From: Tomocerus qinae
Taxonomy: Eukaryota; Arthropoda; Collembola; Entomobryomorpha; Tomoceridae
Assembly: GCA_020055645.1 (NCBI GenBank)
Contig: CM034547.1
Location: forward strand, 59,460,909-59,524,908
Direction of reading: 5' to 3'
DNA length: 64,000 bases
Shown: positions 35,001-47,831 of the stretch, piece after piece
How the letters are laid out: the number at the start of each line of letters is the position of its first letter
Position numbering within the stretch: position 1 is the stretch's first letter
Program-made: the position numbers and the translations under genes
Notes under the pieces: generated by a model
Database searches by the model: none
Told to the model about the DNA's origin: nothing
What the model saw: only the letters and a program-made list of their open reading frames with translations

Positions 35001-36049
35001 TGAACTCTGAGAAAGCTTTGAATCCCAATGAGATAAATGGAGTCGTCATTTCTAAGAATGCCTTGTAGAGTATCACTTGTTCTGTCATTCATAATTAGAA
35101 TGAGAATTTTCTAGAATATTATTAGAATGTGAAAGAATTTAGTTTGTAGACATTGATACCTCGATGGCCTAACTGTGCTGATTCTACAAGCATTTCAAAT
35201 CCGGATTTTTTTGGTCGAGATTCGTCGAAAATTATGAATGTATTTTCAGCAGTATGCTCTAATTGAAATGCTACAGGAAGTGGCAAGTCGCTTTTACTCA
35301 TTCGCAGTAAAATTTCATAGACATCTGGGGAATATAAACGTTTTTCCTCATGCAATTTAGTGATCGCACCCATATTTACCAACACTCCAGGAAATGTCTA
35401 CACAATCATACAATGTATATGAATATGCATTGTCACAAGTTTTATGCTTCCAAATTCCCAATTGGTCTTAATTATTATAATTCATTATTTCAATACTAAC
35501 ATCAAGTATCATCATTATTGATTGTTTCGACACGAGAGCTGCATAGACAACATGAACTATTTTTCTCTCAGTGTCCGGATGAAATGATCGATCCAGTCTC
35601 AAAAGACCTTGAAGATAAGCAGTAACTATTCCAACATCTTTAAGAAATTTGTCTATTTTCTCAAACCAGGAGTCATTTGGACGGATTTCAAATCCTAAAA
35701 ATGTAAGTCCTTTTTCTGTGTTATGGAGAAAGAACCTAGAGGAAATTCCCATTTCATTGTAATAGAGTATTTACAGATGCATGGATCGTTCAAAGTAGTT
35801 TTTGAATAAAATTGTTAATTCTTACTCATTTCCATTTTCACCGGTGTAATAAAAGACCACGGAAATGTGATCGAACAACAAATTCAGGGAATTTGATTGT
35901 TCGCTATTGGTTATGTCAGATTCTCCGTATTCTGCCTTTTGGGGAACCTGGTCTTTCACCGGGTTGACTCCTGTTGGTGGCTCAGAAGGGGTTAAAACTG
36001 TCCCTGGAATCATATTGGTAACTATCATTTCAGCTCTCCTAGTATCCAT
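32050..36049 (-). CDS. PPP-family Ser/Thr phosphatase with N-terminal EF-hands
   Basis: Metal-dependent protein phosphatase. Fourteen exons, phases all agreeing, give 856 residues: 35826-36049, 35501-35735, 35160-35397, 34955-35081, 34608-34786, 34531-34558, 34233-34370, 33959-34155, 33583-33690, 33176-33490, 32852-33089, 32667-32769, 32262-32582, 32050-32169. Residues about 65-270 form a helical domain I do not recognise. Two EF-hands follow: the first ([12 protein letters not shown], about 278-289) lacks the final acidic ligand; the second ([12 protein letters not shown], about 347-358) is nearly canonical. The catalytic domain has GDLHG (597-601), GDYVDRG (629-635), RGNHE (660-664), HGG (715-717) and RAHE (807-810), all metal and catalytic residues present, and ends in [18 protein letters not shown]. 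In PPEF/RdgC the EF-hands come after the catalytic part, so this order is different. The donor at 34608 is weak and the intron there tiny (49 nt; 41 nt with the stronger GTGAGT, which breaks frame). Confidence 0.88.
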
Positions 36050-39000
36050 TGTCTGAATCGAACCGCAATTATCTACTGTAAATTGAGTAAATTAAGGTAC
36101 GTTTACTATATTATCAAACACAACGTACAATGTGGCATGGCATAATTTTCTATTTATACAGAATGTATTCAATGTTATGATATGATACTTCTAATTTAGT
36201 TTAGAAAGCATGAACATAATTTTTTATTTTATAGTCTAAATGCTTCTATTTGGAAATTGGTCAATTGGAAAGCCCCCGGAGCTCAATGATATAGACTTGA
36301 CTTACGGCTATCTTTGTAAGTGACACCCTGAAAACTTTTTTTTCAATTTTTGATTCGATTTGATTTGACGAATGTAACTATAGGCACAAAAAATTCGAAA
36401 CGAGAAAGATGAGTAAAATCGAAGTAATTGATTAGGCGGATAATAATATAAAAAGCCAATGAAAAGCTATGATCAATGGATGGAAATCTAGAATTGCCTA
36501 ATCCTCCAGCATGGAAGTACCTGACAGGATGCTAACGTACATTGACATATCTCCTGGAAAAATATAATGTTCTTGTATTGTATCATATGCATATTGCTAA
36601 AATGTCGCTCGCAAAGATTATGATTGGTCTGGGCTAGCAAAGTTAGTAGTACAGGTGTATAAATAAAGGTCTAATATATACACAGTGCATGAATTATATT
36701 GGTGAAGGATACTGTGACAGTAAAGGTAGTTGAGTAATAAAATGATGCAGCAATTTGATCTGATGGCACTTTGTCGCTTGAATTTTCTCCATGCTACCCA
36801 CCCGACTGAACAAAGAGAAAGCTGAAACGTTGGATTGCGATATGTGCAGAATGTGTAGTGAATAGCAAACTGCTAGTCAGTCGAGTGGAACAGTGCATAC
36901 AGACACTTTTCATGAAAACGAACACCGCTAACGAAACAGAATCGCTAAAATGTAAACTCCTATATAATATTTTAGAAGACACATGAGCACCGTATAAAAT
37001 AATAATACAAAATACACAGTTGAATATAGATAGGTTGAAAATTATATTTCAAATTAGTATTTGACCAAATGCCAAGAAATAAGAATAATAATATCGCAGA
37101 AGGATTTAAGTTCGTAATTCAAAATGTACATCAACTATGTCCATCATTAGGAAAATCAAAGTAAGTAGAATTTCTAAAATTCTCATTTGACCCCAGAAGT
37201 AATCATTCATAACAGTGTATAATATAAATAACAAATTGCACAAGTGCACAGTAGATAAAAATACTCTGTATACAAATAAAAATTTATGATAATAATTAGA
37301 CCTTATATAATAGTCCGTGTTAATAGTACATTGTTGGTTACTGCTGAAAATGCTGTGCAATATATCTTTATAGCCTGGCTCAGCTGAATTTTTATGAATA
37401 ATAATTAGGAGGTAATGTGTAGAATGTGCTATGGGATGTGAGGGCATGGCGTGCAGTGTGGGAAGGATTGGTAGTACTGTGACAGGTAAGTAAACGAACG
37501 GAAATTGAGTCGAAAAGCCTTTAACAATTTTCCGTGTGTTTACTCTACTTATGTTAACAGCGTCCCTTAGTTATCTTTCTGGGAAGTTGTTCAGTTAGAA
37601 AAGAATAAAGTTTCATCCCGGATGTAGCACCATTTGTTGAGTGATTGCTTTCACAGTCCTCCGCTTTCTCCACTATTCCCATACAATACATGCATTTATC
37701 TATGTATTCACCCAAGTATCTACAAAATAGATTTCGCCACAGCTCTAAATGTAATAATACCTGCTCCTGTAGTATATTATTTTGGCTTGTGCTAGGAAAA
37801 TTCAGTAATACGGTAATACTAACCAATTTAGCATATTATATAGTGCCCTGGGTATATAAAGAATTTATTAAAGCTAGTAGTCAAAAGGTTTCAATTGTTC
37901 GAGTGTGATCCAGATAAAATGATTTTCTTGGCATTCTATCTCAATTTGTTCAGATAGCATTAAAATCCTGTCGGAAATAAGATAGTCAAGTATTTTTCTT
38001 TGTGGAATACATATAAATACTTTTAGAGACTAAATTGACATGACAAAGCATTTAAAACAGCGTTGAGAGGACAAAAGTACCAGTAGGTACCAAGTACTAC
38101 TTCGTACTTCGTAGTAGTACTTCGTAAGTGTTTTCATAGGCAAGACAGTAAAATGCTATTCATGTATACATTAGGAGGAGATACTTATTTGGTAGGTAGA
38201 GTGAAATAATCTAAACAGTGAGTATTGGCAGTGTCAGTAACGTGGAGTGAAATATCAACTTGCTTGCTACGTTAGGTACTATTGCAATCTTTCTATAGAG
38301 ATAGGTGGGGAGAGCTTCAATCACTCACTCAATTACACATCAGTATATAGCAAATGCATATGAAATCATTCGATTAGATTATGCATATTGAATCGGGTAC
38401 TTTGCCTTCCTCGAATGGATTTGGTGGCGGACGGAAGGAAGAGGGGATTGCATGCAACTTTTCTTTCTCGCACCCTTTCCCACTTTCCAGCCGATTGCAC
38501 TGCAGACACTCAAGTGTCATCCGGAAAAATTTTGTCTAAATCCATTCTCTATTCAATTTTCAAACAAGATATGGGAAATTTAATAGAATTGGCAGGGCCA
38601 TACCAACACCAACCTCACTCTACGTACTTACAAAAAAAGACAGTATTGACTATTGACATTCTCAGTTCTCTTGTGATTTTCATGACTCAGCCATGGAAGT
38701 GACCACTTGAGACATTCATCAAGGGAGCGTTAATCGAAATTACTCTAGTGCCAGTCAAAATGGAGTCTAAAAGGTACATGTCTTCACTCTAATCACTTCT
38801 CTTCTCCAAAATACGACGAGATTAAAATACAAATGACGCACAATTCGGTTGAATTTTTTTATGCTTCTTATCAGGATTTTTTCGCTTCCGAACAATTCTA
38901 GAACAAAACTCTTTCTGTACCTTAGTAAAATGTCTTTCGAGTAGAAATAAGTCACTTTCTAATTTTAATGCATTCCCATATTTCTATTTCACTTTATAAA

Positions 39001-42000
39001 TGGAGATTCTTATAAGCTAAGGTTGTGCATGCAATTACAAAATTTTTGTCTGCTCTACTCTCTGTCTTTACAGAAGTTTCCTCAGAGAATAATAATCTAG
39101 ATTAGATCAAATTTCTTTTGTGATCCGCAATGTTATTCCAAGTCTTTACAAAAGAAAGTCACAGCGACGAGAATTAAGGCACACCCACCCAGAAAGCTTA
39201 CTGCTGGTTTACTACATTTGCCTTACAAGTGCAGAGTGACTGATCTTTCTTTTATATTATAAAGGAACATCCCAAACAAGTATAATGTATGTTAGATAAT
39301 ATTATATGAATAGTAATGCTAATAACATGTGCATTATTATTTACTACGGTACAAGTGTTTTATATAGCTAGAGCAAGTCTATAGTTATATTGATGGCGAG
39401 ATGTGATGAGATGTGATTATAGACGAGATAGGATAGGAAGGTAATCGTGAGTAAGCTTATCGGAAGATGAGCTCATCTCTTTTGTCGAGCCTCAGACGAT
39501 GAAAGTCCAATAGGATTACATTCCCTTTCTCTGCAATAACTTCACTTGCTAAAATGAAATACTGACGTTACATGTCATCTGGGATTATGCTTTGGCTTCA
39601 CTAAGCTCCAATTCTACTGACAAAGAATAACTCCACGAAAATAGAAGATATGTCCCTATACACGACAAATCCTACCAATCCATCCTCTAAAGGTCTTCTT
39701 CAATCAACAACCTAATTTCATATGAAAGAATGAGATCACTTTTGTCTCAAAGATTCCCAAGACCATCTCCGTCATTTCGGCAGCCAACACACGGCTTTGA
39801 CCTAATAATGTAATACCTTTGGTTCGTTGTCTCAGCCTGTTGTATTAATGTTGAATAAAAGTGTCTCTCGACTCTCACCGTGGATGATCAATCTATCTTT
39901 CATCTTCTGAGAGTACACTATCAATATATTTAATAGAGAGCTCTATATTCCATTTTGCACAAGAGAAAAACACGTCTCCTCCTAACGAGACGCCATCAAG
40001 ACCAGTAGGTATGATATTTGTGGTTTTTGTAAACCCCGAGTTATTTCATAACCATTGTTTGCTTCTGCAGCAAATTTTTAAATTCCCGGAGATTCATGAT
40101 TTCAGTTCGGATCCCCAATTTTAACTTTTGTCGCTTTTTGAATTTCAATGTCATATACAAGCTATTCATAAGAAATATCTGGAGATTACTTAATTTGTAT
40201 CTCACCTTGAATTTAAGGCAATTCAAAGCTACTACATAATAGAAATTGTGAAGATGATGCTAGTTACAGGAAGGCTGTATGTTATCGTCGTAAATACTGA
40301 CAACAACAACTACTACATACTGTATCTAGGATGGATTTTTATGATGAAATACAAAGGAAAACGAGAATTCTACTCTTCTGCCATCCGCAAGTCCATTTCT
40401 TTAATCCCTTATTGACTTTGTCTTTTTGATCACATGCTCTTTTGATGTGAACCTCGCTTCTTCCCGTCTTAGCCAAAGATACATACATCTCTCTTATCTC
40501 TTAGAAAGTCCAATCCCCGCACGTAAATGCTTATGTACTTTGACAAAGAAAAAGAAATTCTTTTCTTTAGCAACTTATTAAATGTACCTACGTAAAAGAT
40601 GTTTTCTTTCTCTGTCAGGAGACGGTGTTCGAACAATAAGGACATATCCTCTATTGTTGAATGCTGCTGCAGTGTCCAAATTTGACCAATCAGGCACTGC
40701 CTACTCAAATTGCTTTGTAAAAGATTGCTTCTGGTCTTCCGTCTCATAATGTCTCAAAGATGAATGCTTCAATATTGATAATAAAAGAAGTACAAAGATG
40801 AAAAATATTGGGACGCCCCTACTTTTTCCAGTTAGCATTACTCATTGTGTGATATTTTATTTGAACACGAAAATAGATTTCATATCTGTAGTTCAGTAGA
40901 TCATCTGTACAGAAAATTCTATGAAATTTTATTAACTTCAAAGATCATAAACCTAGAACATAGTAAAACACGATCCAAAGTTGTCTTAATGCGGTTGGAT
41001 GTGGGGAGGATTTTCTACCGTCAGAAAGTCACCACAGGGGAAAGAAATTTAACCGGCTGATGGCCAAAGTCACCCTTCACAAAATCAGGTGTAATCGATC
41101 TATTTTGCTGGAGAAAATCATCTTGTTTCTTGAACATTGCTCACTAACAAGCAACAGGACACCTGGAGAGTGGCAGTCGAGTGGAATGGATTGGTTCTTT
41201 GCCATAATAAGACCATTGAGACTTCAGGCTGTGTCGGTAATATTATCAACTATCTACACCTCACATTGTTACGTAAATACAAGCACTGCGGACCGAGGCA
41301 AGATAATAATAATATATGAACTAGGAGAGAAATCGAACTGACTAAAATAAGCGTATTACAACATAATGGAAAATGTAATGCTAGGGAAAAGCAAGTACTG
41401 TCATGTCAGGATGCTCATCTTTGTCAGGTTTTCACTGCCACTTTCCTGTAAATGGGGAAAAGACGATCATACATAGGCGATCTTTCATTTCTCGTTATTT
41501 TTGTGTCCTTTTCTTCTGCAAGTATTAGCAACAAAGCTTAGCCATAACTGTAATCTAATCATTTTCATCATACTTACAGACAGACAGAGTTACCTAAGGG
41601 TTGCTTCTACCCACTTTTGTCTGCCTCCTATGAAATACAATATAACGATGCGAGAATTGTCTGTCGAACTTGTAAGAAAATTGCATCTGAAAAGATTCTA
41701 TTATATTGAAAATAAGATGACCATACTTGCTTCTGTCAATTTGTACTATTCGGATGCACAATAAGCAGAGGAGATATAGTGTCACGAAATAATCTGATTC
41801 TTTACAAGGATGTGTACTAAGAATGAAATTCAGTCCTGCTGATCAGTCTCTATGTAGATAAAGTGTTGTAGATGGTTAGAATAGCATTATTGTAAACGAG
41901 AGTGTTTAGTAAAGCCCATTGGGCAGAGAATAACGAGATCCCTTAGGATTTCCTTTCAATTCTTTTTCAATTTTCTCCCTGACACAAATCTCTCTGTCCT

Positions 42001-42460
42001 GGCCCTACCTCTTCGCTACAGACCAACTATAAACGCCGCTTTTCTGTACTGTATTTATCGACATTTGTATATACACTGCTGGGATTTATGACTTTACGAA
42101 CAACTGAAATTCAACTCTGCCTGCTGACAAATTGACAACAAACTCAAGGCTCTTCCACTCTTTTGTTGCTCGTAAAATTGAGCATTCATTGACAAATTGC
42201 AATTTCATCACTCATTTATAAATTACCATCTTGTCTCTCTAACTGTACGCTAGTTACCTGGGAACGGGAACCATCTTCGTCATAATAGCCCTTATCGTAA
42301 CCACTTTATCTGTATCAGTATAATCGAGTATAATCCTATTGATCCTATACTAGTTCTTTGATCTGTATGACCTTGAAAAAGGACAAAATCTTAAATAAAA
42401 TCCGATAAAATAGAATGCATATTCAAATTTTTCGTTTTTATTAATACTGATTAGACACAG
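36050..42460. other. Unassigned stretch between phosphatase and thioredoxin-UBX genes
   Basis: I find no gene in this 6.4 kb. The longest open frames (37554-37826 minus, 38388-38702 plus) have no recognisable domain and no convincing splice partners. A small cluster of TACTTCGTA words in both orientations sits at 38090-38130. The right end should hold the promoter of the thioredoxin-UBX gene. Confidence 0.45.
38090..38128. repeat. Compact TACTTCGTA direct and inverted repeat cluster
   Basis: Several copies of TACTTCGTA and AGTACTAC occur within 40 bp in alternating orientation, so the segment can fold on itself. Function unknown; possibly replication slippage at a small palindrome. Confidence 0.45.
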
Positions 42461-43831
42461 ATGTCCCTTCGACAAATTCAGAGTGAAGAAGATTATGTTA
42501 GACAACTGACAAACGCAGGAACAAAATTAGTAGTCGCGGACTTCAGTGCAGAATGGTATAAAATATGCACTAATAACAATCGCAATTTCTAATAGAGTAA
42601 TTTAAATTATACAATTACATCTTTATCTGCACTGAGCTTATTCCTGAATTAAGGTTGGTTATCTGTTATTTAAAGGTGCCGTGTCTGTGGACTTATTACT
42701 CCGCTGTTGGAAACTCTCAGTGCAAAATATGAAAGTACTGCAGTCTTTCTGAAAGTAGATGTTGATTTGTGTCCAGGATTAAAAACGTCTCGAAATGTCG
42801 ACGGGGTGCCCGCCATCATATTTTACAAAAACACAACCGAGGTTCATCGTTTAATAGGCATCGATACATTCACAGTAGAGATGAGATTGCACAATTTAAC
42901 ATCAAGTAGGTTTTCTGCATCTGGGCACCGCCTTGGATCCGAAATTGAGATTCAAAGCACCCCTAATGCAGGTATTTATTGTCATAAGTTCATCTTATTT
43001 TTCAAGCATTATGTCTCACCTCAGTAAGTAACCGTACAGACTGCATTACCTTCCACATTCTGTTGTTGAGACTCACAAACCTCGAAAAACAGTATTTCTA
43101 TTAATATTCTATGAACTTAGAAACCATATTAACATACGTACTAAGGTACATACGTATCCACAATCGACTTGGCCTAATTATCGCTTTTTGGCTGAGTGGG
43201 ACGTTGAGGAACAATAAATCCTACATAATTATGAAATATTTAGCTCTACATGCCTATAGTATAGTATTACTCTGTATTACCAATCACGATTTTAGATGTA
43301 CCAATCACGAATCATCTATATAAATGTTATCTGCGCTGACGGGTTTGAAATAAGTGAGCTAGTAAAACACTAGTCTGATATTTATCAACTGAAAATTTTT
43401 GAAAAAAATCATTTTAGGTTCTTCTGGCCCGTCATCAATTGAAGAAAATACAGTTGAAAGTGAAGCAGCAGCTCAGAAGGCTATGAGGGTGAATACCTCT
43501 ACTCCAGTAACAACGATAAGAATAAAACTAACCGATGGCTCGAAGTATTACTGCATATAAAAAAATATATACTTAGCTATTACAACTTCAAAATGTATAA
43601 TGTAATTGATATGCTCCAAACTCAGAATTGAATATTTTTTTCAGTCTCAAACTAGAAATCAACACAAATCAGTCTGTCTCCAAAATACGAGAGTACATAA
43701 CGATTGCACGTCCGATGTTGTCCTCTTTCTCTCTGTGGAAAAGCTTTCCGCGTCAAGAGATTACAAACGAAGGTGTAACCATTCAGGAAGCCAATTTATC
43801 TAATTCTATTCTCATTCTGAAGCTCAAATAG
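42461..43831 (+). CDS. Thioredoxin domain fused to a UBX domain
   Basis: Four exons with agreeing phases, 42461-42555, 42676-42971, 43418-43544 and 43645-43831, code 234 residues. Residues 1-110 form a thioredoxin fold: a WCRVC redox site at 32-36 (canonical WCGPC with the middle two residues changed), VFLKVDVD at 55-62 and the cis-proline in GVPAIIFYK (Pro77). This half most resembles the N-terminal domain of thioredoxin-like protein 1, but no PITH domain follows. After a short Ser/Glu/Ala-rich linker comes a UBX domain (about 155-234): TTIRIKLTDGS, the VSKIREYI helix, KSFPRQEI with the FPR loop (207-209) that UBX proteins insert into the p97/VCP N-domain, and ending EANLSNSILILKLK. Likely role, by inference: bringing a dithiol activity to p97. 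UAS-UBX proteins (UBXN7, FAF1) have a thioredoxin-like fold but usually lack a CxxC site. Confidence 0.9.
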
Positions 43832-43969
43832 TATCATCCTCCTGCTATTATTTTATTTAAATTGTTAACAGTATAAATATTTAGTTGCACTGCTACCGGA
43901 AGACTTAACCTGAACTAGTAATACACTCATTACTCATAATAACACTAATTAGCTGGTATTCTAAGCTAC

Positions 43970-44331
43970 CTATGATATTTTACTGTTCTAAAATTAATGT
44001 TTGCAGACCTCTAAATATGTAACGATGTAACGTCAGAGAAATGGGATGACGTAACAAATGATGGAATACTACGTAGTGTAAATAGTACATTGAAACTTAT
44101 CAGAAAAGATTTGTTGAACATTTTACTTACATTTTTCAAATACTGAGGTAGGTTAATGTGGCTGTCGGTCCTGATCCTGAAGATGTTGTTAAACAGAGCA
44201 ATGCTTTGTTTGTCTTTCCTAAAATCCATTACTTGAATGGGGTCTTGAAGTTTAGTTTGCAGGGGAAACACTAAAAGTCTGTGATAAGGCGGTGACCGCA
44301 TTGTACAGATATTAATGGTCATCTTTGATCT
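43970..44331 (-). CDS. Candidate exon(s) of an unknown minus-strand gene
   Basis: The segment 44331-44131 begins after TTTTTTCAG and ends at AAAAAT|GTAAGT; both are strong splice signals. From ATG 44322 it is open for 64 codons and then leaves in phase 0 (MTINICTMRSPPYHRLLVF near the start, HINLPQYLKN at the end). A six-codon terminal exon at 43987-43970 (NSKIS, stop) could follow after an acceptor TTTTAG. I recognise no domain and found no upstream exon. The tail would end within 140 bp of the thioredoxin-UBX stop codon, on the opposite strand. Confidence 0.33.
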
Positions 44332-47300
44332 CTGAAAAAATCAAACAGACTAGGAAACTGATACTCTGAAATATTTTATGGGAAGCCCTACGACAAAACA
44401 CATTCTAGTTCATAGCTCTTTGCTTCATATTATAGTTCCTTCCCTATCCAGCGAAATATCTGTAACAATAATCTATATTTTGTTTTACAGACAGTAAGTC
44501 TATACATGCATTAGCATTACTTTGATCGCGTTCCGCTGCTCCTATCGTTAGTGAACACTATTTGGTATGTGAGAGAGCACGGTGAAAAATCAAAGGATCG
44601 ATGTGTTTGATTTTCTGATAGTGAGTTGGCTTTTAAGACATTTGTGTCAAGAGAATTGTACTACTTGAGAAAATGCTTTGACATCTTTTAGTAAAAGGTT
44701 TGTTGTATTGTACGACATATATTATTTTTGTTAAATAAAATAACGAAAAATGAAAAGCAATGTCGCAATCCTTTCAGCGTACAAAATATTCTATGTATCA
44801 TCATATAAATGGTAACGATTAGATTCAGACAATAAAGTTAGCAATATTTTCACTTTGATTTACAGACTTTGACCTAATTGTTGTCCTGTAGAGACAGTAA
44901 ACTTTATTTGTTTGATAAGATTCGCTTTGTGTAGCGTAAATACATTTAGCAGAAAAGAACTTAAAACAATAACATGAATTTACATTTACTTTAACCAAAC
45001 ACAGATGAACAGGTTCTTTGTTTATGGACATAGAGATCTATAATGTATGGTAATGGTAGTCCGAACTCTTAATTGAATTAATTACAAATGCTTTGATCTC
45101 ATCTTTGTCTATGTGTATGGGATTATGTACTGTTGATTTAGTTATGTATTGCGTCTCTCTCTCTTTAGACGGGGCATTCCGAATAGGAAACCACTTAAGC
45201 ATTGTCCAGGGTTCCAGCTAGTTGCATCGATGCTGTAGTATTTCGAGCGAGATAGTAGCACTTGAGATGTATAAGTGTCACGGCTCGTGCTAGACTGTAT
45301 TTAAGCAACAAAGGGCTATTTCGGCAGTTGTCAAGTCAGGACGTCACAAGTGTGAGCTTTGTAAATTCAAATCAGATTTGTGCAGAAGGCATGAAATGAT
45401 AATAGGCGGGTGAAGCTTGGTTTGTCGTGAAATAGAGCGTGCAAAGAGAAGAGCTCAACAGGGGTCCACTAACATCATCAACTTTAAGAGTCGCAAAGCG
45501 AAATTATGGAGCCTTCCCAGATGAGATAGATAATGTCCATTTGGGCTATGCACCAGAAATCTCATTTCTTCTGTCGGGACCTAATAGAGTACACCTAGTA
45601 AGTAGGAACTTCTTTGTAGGAAATAGGAGCAAAGCCATCAAATTATTTCATGACAAGAGTCTCGGCAGTGACCGCCTCTGCAATCAAACAGAAGTCTATA
45701 CTCTCTCTCCGTCTTTTGGGGATGGTCGATAAAGCTCTGAGTGAGTGAGTCCTAAGTGAGAGAGTTCGATAGACAAAATCTCACCCGCTCTTTTCACCCT
45801 CTTTACTTTACTTATTTCCTATTGTCCACTTAAGGCTGCCCATTCTACTCACTGAATTACAGCCTGTTATCCTCCTGCTTTTTGACTCTGTCTTTTGTTC
45901 TCATCTTGTTCTGACGTTTTCATTCTCCAAAGTACTTACATAAGCAAAATAGAACAAATTTTCCCTGTTTACAACATTTAACTTATACCTTATTGTACTA
46001 TCCATGCTATTATCATTAGGATTTTGTCAAACATGAAATATTAGTAGGGATTGTTACGTTAATTTAAGTAAATAAAACGTTACGGGGACTTTGGTTCAGT
46101 TTCCTCACTTGAGAATGTTGAGAATAAAAACATCCAGGTTCTTTCCTTCCTGCAATATTGCTTTCTGTAATACCGTAAAACCATAGCCCCTTTCAAGAAA
46201 AACTGTCAAAAAGAATTTAGTACGAAACTCTTTAACTTGCATGGTATGGTACTCCCCAATATTATTGTATGCATCGAAAGCAGGCAGGGTACGGTAATAT
46301 AATATTACATAAAAAATCAGCTGACCTTGCTAAATTTTATTAGAACCAAATGCTAACTTGTCCAGTTGTCTATAATAGTCGACCATGTTAATAATTCGAG
46401 GATAATTTCAAGTAACGGAGGACTAACTGTATTAACAAAGGTGGTCAATGATCAGGTAATAGCAAAAAAGTGATACGACTGACGACTACTACTATGTATA
46501 TTGCATACATGAGAAAAATAATATAAAAAAGTGTCGAGTATGTTGAATATCGACAAGGATTGAGTTGAGTCACACTTGAGAATATTTTGTACTATCTTGC
46601 TTATCGATGAATTGACATTTATTGCTTCCCAACCAAAAATAGGAATGTAGCCAGAATGTCTGGCTGTTGATGTCCATGCTATGAGTTTGTATTGTTTGCA
46701 TTACAATGCGAACATTGTAGGATCATCTTTACAGCAGTGACAAAATCGTAGATATCGTAGATACACATACCGATTATACGAGGTGCTTTTTTATGTAAGA
46801 CTGATTCTATTAGGAAGGGAGCATATGTGCTCCTAGATTCTAGAATTATGTACGTTTAAAGCAGAATGATTAATGGGAAATTGCGATTGTGGTGCTAAAA
46901 ACGTAAGTCATGTAGGCTCTTATCGTATATCCGAATATGATGTGTATTTTACTCAAAGTACACACACCGAGTGCAGATATTAGTACATTCAAGGGAAAAG
47001 TGAAGTAATGAAACTGATAAAGGTATTTTTCTGCTTTATTACTTAAACCACACCTTGTTGCTGAATACTTTTATCTGAACATATGCAGCTAAATTTTATC
47101 TCTATTTAGACAAACACAGCAGATGGCTAGCTGTAATAATATTCCAGCAAAAGTCAGGTCACAAATATCTATATTATGCGTACGTATTTGCTATTACCTA
47201 AACGTAACATTACAGCCTATAATTCTATGCTATATTCTATTATACTTTACTAGCTGAGTTCAAAAGTACAGCATCAAATGGGATGTATACTAGATTTATT

Positions 47301-47751
47301 TAGACGTGGACACGCGGCGCTGTCGAATGGGGTCATGGGTCGTTAGTCATTCGTATTTTTATTAAGTATAATAAGTGATTGTGTCGTCTATCACACATTT
47401 CGGTTTTCTCTTTGTCTTTACTCAAACTATTTAGTTTTATGCTACCAGAAGAACAATTTTCAACTTTGCGGACAAGTTGAAATCAAAAGCAACACAGACG
47501 AATGAATTGCTTTCAACAGAAAATACAAATGCATTATGCCATATGAATGGCAATGATAAGTAAGTTGAGCAACGCTAAGCTTATAAGTTGGTGAGTATGT
47601 ACTGCTTGCTCTTGCTGTATTCTGCCAATTCTGCATTGAATGTATCAATGATGAATTTTTCTGAAAAATTGCGTCATTCATTAAAATCCTGTTTCTACTA
47701 AAATACCTTAGGTTTCCTTCAAATTGTTTCAATGTGACCAATTGGTCACAA
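44332..47751. other. Unassigned stretch left of the tRNA gene
   Basis: I see no supported gene in these 3.4 kb. The longest frame (45439-45732, plus, 97 codons) has mixed composition but no domain, no nearby donor in frame and no signal peptide. No clear repeats stand out. Confidence 0.4.
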
Positions 47752-47825
47752 GGCCCGTTAGCTCAGTTGGTTAGAGCGTCGTGCTTATGTCGCGAATGTC
47801 GAGGGTTCGACTCCCTCACGGGCTA
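47752..47825 (+). tRNA. tRNA-Ile, anticodon UAU, intronless
   Basis: A 74-nt cloverleaf: acceptor stem GGCCCGU with ACGGGCU (a G-U pair at 1-72), D-arm GCTC/GAGC, anticodon stem TCGTG/CGCGA with one G-U pair, loop CTTATGT, T-arm GAGGG-TTCGACT-CCCTC and discriminator A73. The A and B boxes are intact and a T5 run follows within two bases. The loop places U-A-U at 34-36, which reads the isoleucine codon AUA. The body is that of animal tRNA-Ile(AAU). Two things are odd: residue 37 is G where isoleucine tRNAs normally have the A that becomes t6A, and there is no intron although nuclear tRNA-Ile(UAU) genes commonly have one. It may be a working isoacceptor or an early pseudogene. Confidence 0.85.
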
Positions 47826-47826
47826 C

Positions 47827-47831
47827 TTTTT
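47827..47831 (+). terminator. RNA polymerase III terminator of the tRNA
   Basis: TTTTT begins one base after A73 plus one spacer base, the standard stop signal for polymerase III. Confidence 0.8.

Noticed and set aside
37554..37826. 90-codon minus-strand frame with several cysteines
   Set aside because: Contains a possible acceptor inside but no matching donor or partner exon; no family resemblance.
45439..45732. 97-codon frame
   Set aside because: No domain, no signal peptide, no donor in frame; cannot be told from chance.
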